NCBI RefSeq assembly: GCF_000003605.2
Contig: NW_003134352.1
Coordinates: 87,545-132,718, forward strand
DNA: 45,174 nt
From: Saccoglossus kowalevskii
Lineage: Eukaryota > Hemichordata > Enteropneusta > Harrimaniidae
Reading direction: 5' to 3'
The notes below the pieces were generated by a model. The model did not search any database. It was not told where the DNA came from and saw only the letters and a program-made list of their open reading frames with translations. Numbering within the stretch: the stretch's first letter is position 1; every line of letters starts with the position of its first letter. Below, in pieces: positions 23,714 to 34,060 of the stretch. The translations under genes and the position numbers were made by a program.

Positions 23714-24480
23714 GATGGATATCAAGAAATTTAATCAACTGCCCCCCCTGAATCAATGACTATACCGAGTCAGCATGCTATAAGTGCAACATTGTGATCA
23801 CTGGAGATGGTAGTGTTGATGCGATCTACAAAACTGTATTCCATCTTACTTTTAAGGGGGTGGATATCAAGAATTACTAATCAACACTTCTGTAAGTGAC
23901 AACAGCCATGCTATCTTTGGATTGCGACAATAATGTGTGTTCAAAGACGATGATGTGACTGTGTGCTTAAGACTTATATGAAATATCTCTAATGGCTAAT
24001 GGTATTTTCAAAGAACATCCTGTCTTGAATCAATCACTGCAATGTCAGTGCTATGCTGTGTCCATATGACATGATTTGTATATCAAGGGCGTAATCAGTC
24101 AATTTTGAGACAAATGCTTCCAACCATGTAACTATCGATAACTGATTATTTGTAGCAGTGATGTGACTACTAACATGAGATAGTGGAACTTTCCAGTCAG
24201 TGGTTGGACAGAATGAAGCTTCTAGCTATTCCCCATATTATGTGTTGACTGCAAGGGTTGTAATTAAAACATGAAATAATGATGCTAGTCTGTCACTAAT
24301 AATGGATATCAATAAATGTACATTAACACATGAGGATAATTGCTATGCGTCCCATGAAACTGTCTTAATTCAACCAGACAATCGGTCTGTACAACTATCA
24401 GCCATGATATGTCAGCTCTGTTGTCAATTGTCAATTCATTCTATCCCTTCCTCTTAATGTAGCTGTTTGATCAATGCGAG
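23714..24480 (+). repeat. Very degenerate repeat region
   Basis: GGATATCAAGAA recurs at about 23716 and 23863, with weaker versions at 24080 and 24304. GATGTGACT and GCCATGCTAT-like motifs recur at related spacings. Spacing near 150 bp suggests an old tandem array, but identity is low. Confidence 0.35.
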
Positions 24481-24614
24481 ATTGCATCACGGACATAATT
24501 ACAAAATAGATGCATTTGCAATTAAGATGTGTTGATCTTATCATCTCAATGTGAGATAACTTACACATGCTGTCATTCATCTTAATACACCATTCGAATG
24601 TCATTTTTCCCCAG

Positions 24615-24682
24615 CCGGAATAGTGATGACCCCACCTTTGTCGGACCCAAAAAAATTGTCAATGGGCCATCAGATTTTACAG
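24615..24682 (+). CDS. Candidate internal exon, unidentified protein
   Basis: Seen: a pyrimidine-rich acceptor (TGTCATTTTTCCCCAG), 68 nt of G+C-richer sequence, then a donor-like ACAG|GTACTA. With one leading base, the exon reads 22 codons, RNSDDPTFVG then PKKIVNGPSDFT, and ends in phase 1. Of the other two frames one stops at once; the other is open but less protein-like. The first-exon candidate at 9848-9929 ends in phase 1 and cannot splice to it directly, so at least one exon would have to lie between. The peptide matches no family that I can name. Its composition and clean splice edges make it the most protein-like segment of the plus strand. Confidence 0.4.
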
Positions 24683-25167
24683 GTACTATAGATACATGTT
24701 GTATTTAACAAATTGATTTTTCCCCAAAACTTCCCCAAAAAAACAATTCTACAATGGCTTCTGCATTAATGCTGAGTTTAAAATGATGTCAAGTTTTATT
24801 GAGAAGCATCAAACTGTTAAAACACATTGAGCCTGGAATCTTGAAGTGGTCATTGTGTGATACAGCAAGACTGTCTCATCTTCCATATCATGCAGTGGAT
24901 ATCAAAAGATGCTTGCGAGGCTCACTACCAAACCACATGATCATGCATCATGATGGATGATCCCAAAATTGTGTTAAATTGCTATCATCACCCACTATGA
25001 ACATTGATATGGTGCAATTAGTAGTACAACGCTGATTTACCCGATGATCAAATTACATACGTTCTATCAGAGATAATAATGGAAAAAGTTGACTGATTGA
25101 ATTTCATAATGCTAATATAATGAATAATTGATTGTAATCATATTATTCCTGGCAGTAAATCATTTTT

Positions 25168-25193
25168 CACTAGTCCTGGACTAGTGGTCCAGG
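25168..25193. repeat. Two overlapping perfect palindromes
   Basis: CACTAGTCC/GGACTAGTG (9-bp arms, 1-bp centre) at 25168-25186 overlaps CCTGGAC/GTCCAGG (7-bp arms, 5-bp loop) at 25175-25193. The DNA could adopt two mutually exclusive hairpins. Confidence 0.7.
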
Positions 25194-25749
25194 CTGTTAG
25201 TTTTAACCCCTGTCAAAAAAGCCTTGGTCGTCAGTGGATGCTGCATGATATAATGCAGTGGGACAACACACAATCTTTGTTGCCATGGAAACTAATACAA
25301 GAGCCCCCTCCTCTCTATTTCCTTTTAGTTCAGTAGCATAGTACCGTAAATGTAAAAGTTCAACGATTTGAAGATGTACTTCTATTATGTATTTCTGTTA
25401 CAATGATGTACAACCCTGGATCAGGAAACCCTGTATCTAACTGATGCTGATTGGGGCACTGCATTATAACAAATAAGTCATGTGACTAATTTCAGGGAAA
25501 ATCGTACTAAATACCACTAGAAGGTTTGTTTTCCCTGCCTATGTTGGTATATTTTCCTGACTTGCTCAATTCTTTGCAAGGCTAAATAATAAGTTTCACT
25601 TGTATAGTTCAAAACCTGCAACTCACAAGTCAACTGTGTCACCGAATTTTTTGATTTACCTTAGTACGTGAAGCAAATATATTTTTGTGGCCTAAATACT
25701 CGTAGGTGGAATTATTTATCACTGAAAAAAAATGTTGGTGAATTTATTT

Positions 25750-25860
25750 TCACTGATTTTAATGTAAAATACAGGAGAAAGGGTATATTCGCTGGATTTA
25801 ATTTTTACTGAATAACAGCAAAAATTAATTCCAAGTGAAAATTAAAAGTATTTTACAGTA
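25750..25860. repeat. Fragment of ACTGTAAAA-family element
   Basis: The right end AAAGTATTTTACAGTA and the interior GTGAAAATTAA and TTCACTGATTTT resemble the copy at 40443-40642. The left end is not clear. Confidence 0.4.
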
Positions 25861-27269
25861 TAAAGGTATTAAAGGGTGTGAAACAAGTAAATGTAAGTCA
25901 AATGTTACCGGAGTTGTTCAAACGTGTTATACCTACGTTTCTCGCATGCATTTGTTTCATATATTGTCCAACCTGCAATGAATGTTTGCTCTAATTTTCC
26001 AGTTTTAGCGAAAACATTCATTGTACATTTCTTTGAATATATATTCATTCATAATTTTGAATCAAATAAAAACAGTTTATTAAACAGCATACACATTTTA
26101 ATGAAATATTGCGCTGTCATAAAACTTTTTGATAAAAATATTCATAAAACACATGTGTCACTTGATTTGTTAGTACCTGCGTGTTAGTAGTAGTGTATTC
26201 AATACATGTGTTGTAAAACAATAAAGAAAAGAAACCATTCAAACCTAGCTGTGTGACACACTATTCAGATAGACATCCTGGACAACTGTTAAGCAAAATA
26301 GTGTCTGTAGTCATTAAATAACATGAACGCATAATGTAAAGCCTTACGAGTTGTTCGCGGGATATATGACACGTTATAAATGCTTAAAGCATTATTATTA
26401 CTGTACAAGCACAGGTTTTATTCATGTTGGAATCCATTTTATAGTCTTAGAAATGATTAGAATCTGTTGCATGTTTGTCGTGCGGAATCCAGTATAGTGT
26501 AAAGAGCTGTAATGCTTGTCTATCCTGATAATTACACGCTTGATATAGCTTGCTATCATGCACTTGATTCGTGTGCAATCTGGTATCAGCTCGAATTTTA
26601 AACACAACCTTGAAATTAGACAACTGAGGCTCATACACGCAATTAACAAAAAACTAGTTTACCTCAGTCTTTTAAAAAGCCAGTGACGTAGCAGCATTTC
26701 AGGAAATTACTGTGTTGAAAGGTGTTTGCAACCCTTTTCCTGCCCAGAAATATTATAGCGGTAGTTTAAAAGGGTGGACGAGGAATACAAGGTAAATATG
26801 GTGAGAAACTAGAAATATAAATACTAAAAATGAAATTAAAATCTAAGACTGTGTTTTGCTTTCTGAGTGGGAAATAAATTAATTCTTTAAATCATAACTG
26901 TCTTTAATTATAGATCAAATATATTATCGGATTATCATTACTGTATATTTATCAAAAAGTTATTTAAGGGTTTGGAAAAAACTCAACTGGTTACGGTATT
27001 ATTATTGCTATATGGTGTACAAACCAATCATTGTAGATGTATGAACACAATTTGTGTGGGTTACTGATACCTTTTCTATAATCTAGAATAATAAAATGGT
27101 TGACTCATCTTCGGATGTTGCCGTTTAGACCAGTGACCTAATATCGCCAATGAAAAACATGCTCTTAGTCCATCACTAATTTGGCATAATATGATTCATA
27201 TACCTTCAGTATGTTCTTTATTTCTTGTACACGTAACTTCATCTCAAATATCAATATCATATATTTTTT

Positions 27270-27337
27270 AAGCTTGTTTGTAAACGACACGCTATGGCCA
27301 TCTGACGCATGCGCAGGTGACGACACTCCCGCTTTAA
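27270..27337 (+). mobile_element. AGCGGG-family TTAA MITE, right half
   Basis: From AGCTTGTTTGTAAACGAC through GGCCATCTGACGCATGCG to CACTCCCGCTTTAA it matches the right half of the copy at 37104-37257. The left half is missing. Confidence 0.7.
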
Positions 27338-27380
27338 AGTAACTTGATGACACATTTGTTATCATGGTTTACTTGTACTT

Positions 27381-27510
27381 GAAATTGAGTCCCAAGCGAC
27401 GATAACAACACACGCTAAAAACTCATGGCTCATGGGTAGAAGCTTGTTTGTAAACAACGACACGCTATGACCATCTGACGCATGCATAGGTGACGACTCC
27501 CCTGCTTTAA
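27381..27510 (+). mobile_element. AGCGGG-family TTAA MITE, second local copy
   Basis: GAAATTGAGTCCCAAGCG...ACAACACACGCT...GCTTGTTTGTAAACAACG...GACTCCCCTGCTTTAA covers most of the element except the left terminus. It lies 43 bp from the preceding half copy. A TATCATGGTTTACTTG-like segment beside it recurs near 27626 as GTCATGGTTTTCTTG, suggesting a local duplication that included the element. Confidence 0.75.
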
Positions 27511-27765
27511 TACATATCAATATTGCTATTTTAATGCGTCTGAGAATTAGTTCTTTACTTTGGTGGCGAGCTCCCGTGATCAGCATTGTTCACGCTCTCG
27601 TCACGCGATTTATGATACACATTTATTGTCATGGTTTTCTTGTTCTGTGTGTCGTGTGCAAACGTAATACATACATGTATAGTCATGCAGTCGTATGCCA
27701 TCTTCAATTCCTGTCCTGCCTCTCCCTTACCTTAAGACTAGTGCATGATTTATACTCTGATTTAG

Positions 27766-27840
27766 GTACGAGTTTGTGAACAGAATGTAAAACTAACTGG
27801 CCTTGCCAAACTCAATCAGAAACTTCCAGGGTTCTGTTGA
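27766..27840 (+). CDS. Candidate last exon, unidentified protein
   Basis: Seen: after ATTTATACTCTGATTTAG, 24 codons read VRVCEQNVKL then TGLAKLNQKLPGFC, ending in TGA. A TAG directly precedes in the same frame, so only splicing could open it. An AATAAA poly(A) signal lies at 28016-28021, about 180 bp after the stop. The exon would start in phase 0, which does not join directly to the phase-1 end of the exon at 24615-24682. The acceptor tract is mediocre. This is suggestive composition rather than proof. Confidence 0.25.
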   Translation, partial: VRVCEQNVKLTGLAKLNQKLPGFC

Positions 27841-29709
27841 AATGTATAGGATGTGACTACATGTAGATCAGATTGATATTAAATTGTACTTTTGTGTGGA
27901 TTCTTTTATCGCTGACAATAATGTCGAAGACTTACTTCAGAGTACATGATTGCTGAGAAAAATCAAATCTACGTGAATCCAATGAGTTGCTAGGGAGGCT
28001 ATACTTGTAATAGACAATAAAATAAAATAATTTATTCCTTAACAAGTAAGGCCTTACCTGATTGGCTTAAATTAAGCTCCAATATTCGCTGTGCATCATC
28101 AAGTCTTTTGTTAACAGTTCAACTATCTTGTGAAACAACTTGTTGTTCACTGACATCAGTTTTGCCTGCGAGTTTCAACCTTATTTCTTGAATAGTATTA
28201 AAATTTTATTATGAGAAAAATGAGCATTCAGGTATTGAAAGTTAAAGATGGATATCAATTTACTCTATAGACTAAACCCCATTTAATATTTACCATTTTA
28301 ATTTCCAAATACCCCTTCTGACGTTTCATTTTTAATCTCTTATCACGCTTAGAATGTGAAAATTGTCGAATCTTTTCTTTTTAATGACAGGTTACTAATA
28401 GTGATTTGGCCGTAACCTAAAATAAATTTACCAACATTGAATTCAATTCTCTTCTGAGAATTCTGAAAGGGCAGCGATAAATGCACATCACTAAATTCCC
28501 AAATTTAGTTTTCTTGATAAGCAAGCCTCAGTGTACTTGTAGTACAATATAATCTTTGACTACGAGTTCCAATCTGTATGGAAGCCTTAATGCTTTTTAG
28601 AGAAAATTAATTCTATTTTAAGACGGAAAAAAGAACTGACCTGGTTATTGTAACTTTGTTTGAACCATATTCATCAACTGCTTTTATCAGTTTTGTCCTG
28701 AATATAAAGAGTAGTTCTTGCAATATATGCTTGTTTCCATCAATAATGTTGATCACAATATTTCATCTATAAATTGTATTTTGTTGTCTCCAAGATAGCA
28801 TATTAATTCTGTGAGTTACGAAGTCAACTCTTTTTATCGCCTGTCACAAAATGGTCCAGCATAATTGTTTCCGTATTGTTTCAAAAGAAATATGTGTATC
28901 ACTAATTTAGAAATTATGTTCAACAAAAAGATTTGCATGAAAATGTTGACGTGAAAAATATGATAGAAAGATGCATATTTTCAAACATGAAATAATGGTT
29001 TCTGTGTCAAAATGCACTATATGTACTGTTTGTGGTTCAGTTTGCACAACAGTCACCTAGACATGAAATAATTTAAAAAAAGGGACATTTAATTTTTGGA
29101 GAATAACTATCTGCAAATACTTTAGGCAACAGTTTGGAAAAATACTTTAAACTGCTTTAATTATATAGTGTGTTGGTCATGATTATGAAATTGAAAAGAT
29201 AGAAAGAGCACTTGTTTGTTCAAATCGAACCATCTCACAAATATAATAATCACATGGTATAATGCTTAGTGAAATCATCTGAAATGCAAAAATCAAAACA
29301 GTCTTGGTACATTTCACTAGGATGCATCTAATCATGCATTTTCAGAAAATGTAGATGTTAAATCATTAACTTGTTAAAATTCGTAGCGGCTTACAGTAAT
29401 CAAGACATTAAAAAGAGCTAGTGACGTGGTTGAATCAGAAAGTTTGGCTTTGATTGCAATTTATTATGACACAATGTGACTGCATTTTAACCATTTGTTT
29501 CACCATTGTAAACAATCTGTAGTATTGTTTTTTTGTCTCAAATGGGATTTAATTCTGTCAAGATTGACAAATTTTGTTTGCTTAACCCATAATTAGTTTG
29601 TCCTTAATTGGAGTCTTTGAATCGGTCCTTGGAGTTATATATCAGAACAAGATATCTCATTCAAATTAAAGGAACAGACCACGTGACCAGAATTTATGCT
29701 GCATTCATT
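27841..29709. other. No gene recognised
   Basis: Contains the AATAAA at 28016-28021, a short palindrome AAGGCCTT near 28050 and AT-rich sequence. Nothing else stands out. Confidence 0.45.
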
Positions 29710-30023
29710 AGGCAAAAAAAAAAATTTGTTTTGTTGCCCTTAGAGACCGGCGAAAAAATATGAAATATCGTGTCGCGGTTTTTCTTTTTTTTTAGTAGGC
29801 CCAAATATTAAAAACTCATCATTTTAAGCAGTAAAAAAGTGTTTCCTCTAAAAATTAACGATCCTGGACCGTTGTTTGATCCCCAAGGTTCCTGGAGGGA
29901 TAAGTGTCGACTTTGAACCTCGGCTTGATCCGTATTTCTCTGGGAAAAAAAAAAAATCTGGCCGATCGACCCAATTTTTCAATTTTCCGACTTGAGGGCA
30001 ACATAAGTTTGTTTTTTTAGGCC
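29710..30023. mobile_element. 314-bp inverted-repeat element
   Basis: The left end AGGCAAAAAA...TTGTTGCCCTTAGAGACCGG pairs with the reversed right end GGCCTAAAAAAACAAAC...TGTTGCCCTCAAGTCGG. The interior is G+C-richer (GATCCTGGACC, GGTTCCTGGAGGG, CGGCTTGATCCG). An 89-codon open frame on the minus strand lies inside and is best read as part of this noncoding repeat. Confidence 0.6.
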
Positions 30024-30147
30024 TTTTACTATGGCAGTTAACAGTGTGAATATAGACCCAAGTATAGTTGAGGCCAAAATTATGTATTATACTATATAAA
30101 AGCATTTTTGGGATCACCTTATTATTACGTCTTCCCAGTTAAACTGC

Positions 30148-30177
30148 TTTTATTTTATTTATTTATTTATTTATTTG
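30148..30177. repeat. (TTTA)n microsatellite
   Basis: About seven TTTA units, with one early interruption. Confidence 0.9.
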
Positions 30178-30331
30178 TTGCTACCCTTTTACATCAGGGG
30201 CTCACTAATAAGTAATTTAAAATGTGTGAAATTGTGTGAATTATCAATATTTTATAGGAAACATCACATCATCATTCTTTATGTCATTTGCATTTCCTAA
30301 GGTGTATGGTATCTGACTGAACATGTCAGAC

Positions 30332-31147
30332 TTAACATTTTCTTCACCAGACTTCTCGCCAAAATTTGTCTGCTCTCTTTAGCTCCGCTGTCGACTTTGT
30401 CAAGCGGAGCTTGTCATATGAGTGATCGTTCGTCGTCGTCGTCCATGTCAATGTTTTACTTTTTTGACTTCTTCTTGAAAACTACAAGCCTGAATGCTTT
30501 GATACTTGGTGTATATGTACCTTGGGTAGACCTCTCTCAGATTTGTTCATTTTGTAATGATATCTTTAATTCTATAATTTTGGTGAATATTTTTGTAATT
30601 TTTGGTAAAAAGTGATATTTTCAACTTCTTGTTAAAAACCACAAGTCTGATTGCTTTGATATTACATATATAGGTACTACATGTGGACCTCTTTCAGATT
30701 TGTTCATTTTGTAATGATATTTTCAATTCTCTAATTTTTGTGAATATTTTTGTCATTTTTGGTGAAAAGTGATATTTTTGAATTCTTGTTGAAAACCGCT
30801 AGTCCAATTGCTTTGATATTGTACTACATGTGGACCTCTCTCAGATTTGTTGTTCATTTCGTGATGATATCTTCAATTTTCGATTTTTGATGAATATTTT
30901 TGTCATTTTTGGTGAAAAGTGATATTTTTGAATTCTTGTTGAAAACAGAAAGTCCCATTGCATTGATACTATACATATTGTTCATTTTCTAATGATACCT
31001 TCTGTTCTTTAATTGAAATGTGCATTGCTAACAGCGAAGCTATCTCAGCCAAAAGGCTGCTTGTTCCTTATATTTTTCAATATTTCTGGAAATGAACACT
31101 AATGTTAGAGCCAACAGACAAAATTTTAGTCAATTTTCACTTTGAAC
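30332..31147 (+). mobile_element. TTAACC-family MITE, copy D, split by an insertion
   Basis: The left part (30332-30380: TTAACATTTTCTTCACCAG...TTTGTCTGCTC) and the right part (31068-31147: TTATATTTTTCAATATTTC...GCCAACAGACAAAATTTTAG) are adjacent in intact copies but here lie 687 bp apart. The right terminus beyond the middle of the element is lost. Confidence 0.75.
30381..31067. mobile_element. 687-bp tandem-repeat element nested in MITE D
   Basis: The insert starts with a perfect 8-bp hairpin (GCTCCGCT/AGCGGAGC, 30382-30410), then a CGTCGTCGTCGTCC run. About four units of 130-157 bp follow (landmarks at 30538, 30695, 30842 and about 30974: CAGATTTGTTCATTTTGTAATGATAT, GTCATTTTTGGTGAAAAGTG). 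It finishes near a second hairpin, CAGCCAAAAGGCTG (31046-31059). Hairpins near both ends and no terminal inverted repeat recall Helitron-like elements, but the CTRR end is not evident. No target duplication is clear. Confidence 0.6.
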
Positions 31148-31692
31148 ACATATCTGTTGGAATCTTTGATAAATTCAATAGGAAATTATGTCCATTTGGT
31201 TAAAAATTCTCAAAGATAAAAATATATAAACAAAACAAAATATATAAAAACGTACAAAATGTATATAATACATGCATTATGTTGGTACTGCAATATGGAC
31301 GTATTCTCAAATTGATTACTTTGAGTAAATTGACATTGCCGAGATAAAGCTAGACGTTATGGCTGGGATAAAGTCAATATTCAAATAAAATAACGACAAA
31401 AATTTTATCAAAATAATCAATAAATCAAATAAGAACTTAATGCAGTTTTGATTGATTTCTGAGTATGTCTCATTTAAGATGTATCAATAGAGTGGTATAA
31501 ATCAATGCCATCCACTCGATCAACAAATGTTGCATGTATTTAAATAAAGAGCTGTTTTTAATAAATTACTAAAAGTATTGCCTAATTGATTTTTAAAGTA
31601 CCGTTATACTGGCTTAAAAACATAACAAATTAACAAATATGTGCATATCTAATTAACTATGTACATATCTAATTCTCCAAGTCTTGAGAATC

Positions 31693-32122
31693 ATGATGTA
31701 TCTTGCCAGACGAGGTTGTGTGAGTTGCACTCTCCTGGTGCTCTAAACCCAACACGCGCCTGACAGAATGATATGTTACAGTTAGTTTTTCACTTCCCCA
31801 GTCGATTTTTTGTCGGTACCAATCAAATTGCAGTAACGTCAGATAGTGACAGCCATCAAAGAGTGACCATTCACGGCAAAGTTATTTGTTTGTTGACATA
31901 ATGTGTTATATGTTGCTGCAAACATGGCTTTGATTGACGATGTTACCATGACCACCAAAATGAATATTCATTGAACTCATTGCAAGAAGGCATGAACTTC
32001 GCGAATACGCAGCATTGATCTTGCCGACGAGACGTACACTATTCTATCAGGCGTTAATGAGGTCTGATGTATTTGGCCGGCGAGGGCGCCACTCACACCT
32101 ACTTGTCAGGCTATGATGTATC
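31693..32122. mobile_element. 410-bp DNA transposon relic with 10-bp target duplication
   Basis: ATGATGTATC is directly repeated at 31693-31702 and 32113-32122. Just inside, TTGCCAGACGAGGTTGTGTGAG and the reversed right end AGCCTGACAAGTAGGTGTGAG are imperfect terminal inverted repeats, with further pairing inward (CACGCGCCTGACAGAAT against AACGCCTGATAGAAT). A 9-11-bp duplication fits Mutator-like elements. The element is G+C-richer than its flanks and non-coding. Confidence 0.65.
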
Positions 32123-33369
32123 ATGTGTGTAATGGAGAGACGATCACATTTTGTGTTCTACAAAAAAGCATAGAAGTTAATAATCAGCCATATTTAATAT
32201 AGGTAGTTATGTCTGCCATTTCAGTGAATGAAGTATGAAATACATATAACTGTTTGTTTGCTTGTTTGTTTGTTGGGTTTTGTTCAGTACAATTGTCATC
32301 TCTGGGCTCTTTTCCCATGTAATGTGCAAAATAGAGTGAAAAAGTCGCACATTTTCAGTTTTTAGATATACTGGCTGTTTTTGTTATACCACAAATGATA
32401 AGTTGCATATACACATCTCATAATGTTCATAATTCAAATATGCTAACCACTAACTTTAAATATCCCATTGATTATGAAAATGAAATAGATGTACATTATG
32501 GATACTTATGCTATGGTGAATATAATCAATGAATGAATATAAAAACACATTTCAAATCAGGTTAACCTCTCAATTATATTTTTTTACATCCTTTTTCTTT
32601 ATTCAACATTAAATAACTCTTCATTTTCACTGCCTTGAATGAGACAGGAAATCAAAGTTATAAATCATCAATTTATCCTCATGACAACTCGCATTAATCA
32701 CTGGAAAAATTGACAGTTTGAATGGGCTTTCTATAGTCATAAATTCAAAATTAAGTTTACTTAATAGTCTGAAAACGTGGACTTATAATTTCACCTCAGT
32801 CTGTCCGTTCGTCTGTCTGTCTGACCACACTTGAATCTCAGACATGCCGGAGCACGCACATCATACCATACATATGCACATGTTTCATGATCCAATGCAA
32901 AATGACCGAGCGGCAGCCATTTTAGAATCTGATTCAAGATGGCTGTTCATCATTTTCCCGCCAGAAAATACATTATAAATGACAGCATAATAAAGGAAGG
33001 AAACGCACAAATAAACTGGCTCTACTTTGTATCATGTCTGTCACAATAATTATTTGACAATAATGTTGACAGTCACTAAAAAATGGGCGAAACTTTTCAT
33101 TGACAATGATCGATGTTTAAAAACACTTTTGGTAATGTGTGCTCAACTCATAATTTTTTGTGTTTTCAACTTGACCATAATATTGTAGAGCATAATTGCT
33201 TCCAATACAGAGTTTGTCTGAAAGCATGGTGGCAGGATTATCAACTCATTTATTATCTATTTCTCATCAAAATTTGAATAAAACATTTTTATGCAATTTT
33301 CTGTTATTTTAAAAAACGAACATAATTATCCATAATCAAACATTTTGGAACAGAAAAAATGTTGCAGGT
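32123..33369. other. No gene; simple repeats
   Basis: Holds a (TTTG)n tract at 32251-32276 and a GTCTGTCTGT-like run at 32800-32824. The run is followed by a G+C-richer patch (CATGCCGGAGCACGCAC, GAGCGGCAGCCATTTTAG) that looks like old repeat sequence. Confidence 0.5.
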
Positions 33370-33600
33370 GTACTTACAGTATCTATGCTTTTGGTACAGT
33401 TTGGCTTGTGTATTGGAAAATCTGTATTGGAAGCCGCATCCCTTATAGAAGCCGCACCCATTCTTTTTGAACAATTGAGACCCAAAAATTCACCATTTCT
33501 CATATGTGTAGATGCTCTACTAGAAGCCGCATCCCCTCTGTTGCATTTTACCATTTTAATAGAAGCCGCAGCTTTTAATACAGATTTTACAGTAATGGGT
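33370..33600. repeat. Dispersed GAAGCCGCA motif cluster
   Basis: GAAGCCGCA (allowing one change) occurs at about 33430, 33448, 33523 and 33562, between segments related to CTGTATTGGAA and AATACAGATTTTACAGTA at the edges. The open frames on both strands here (74 and 72 codons) merely read through the repeat. Confidence 0.55.
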
Positions 33601-33739
33601 GTAAGTTAAAACAAATGCAGAAAAGCATGTTTAGTGAGTGGGTATTGAGCCATTAAATTCAATAATGTGTTAGCTAAACTCACCAGTTAAATGCACTATA
33701 TGTGCTCTGTTATGTGCAACGATTGTTTTAACAACTTGC

Positions 33740-34060
33740 ATCGTCTATGCTGTTGAAAGTACACCTCACAATATGCTGTACAGTAGTACTTATTTATCTG
33801 TGAAAGTATGGCACACCAATAAGTCGTCTTTGCTGTTGAAAGTACACCAAATATGCTGTGGTACTTGTGTTTTCTGTCAACGTATGGCATGCCAACATGT
33901 CGTCTTTGCTGTTGAAAGTACACCAAATATGCTGTGGTACTTGTGTTTTCTGTCAACGTATGGCATGCCAACATGTCGTCTTTGCTGTTGAAAGTACACA
34001 GCATATGCTGTAGTACTTATTTACCTGTGAAAGTATGGCACACCAACTTGGAGGCATACA
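33740..34060 (+). repeat. 76-bp minisatellite, 4 units plus decayed flank
   Basis: GTCGTCTTTGCTGTTGAAAG starts at 33823, 33899 and 33975, exactly 76 bp apart, with a diverged first unit from 33740 (83-bp offset) and a partial last unit to about 34060. The two central units are almost identical. A further decayed unit is visible at about 34110-34200 (CATGTCTACTGTGCTCATCAAAG). Open frames on both strands are by-products of the repeat. Confidence 0.9.

Larger units (their letters stand above)
24683..27269. other. No firm gene; one 59-codon open stretch
   Basis: After an acceptor-like CCTGGCAG at 25155, one frame stays open for 59 codons to a TAG at 25334-25336, over G+C-richer sequence, but no donor is evident. 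The same stretch holds overlapping palindromes (25168-25193) and an X-box match (25279-25292). The right end of an ACTGTAAAA-type element is near 25860. Confidence 0.4.

Noticed and set aside
29848-30117. 89-codon minus-strand frame
   Set aside because: Most of it lies in the inverted-repeat element at 29710-30023.
33385-34004. Open frames of 72-102 codons on both strands
   Set aside because: They read through the GAAGCCGCA cluster and the 76-bp minisatellite; repeats without stops create them.
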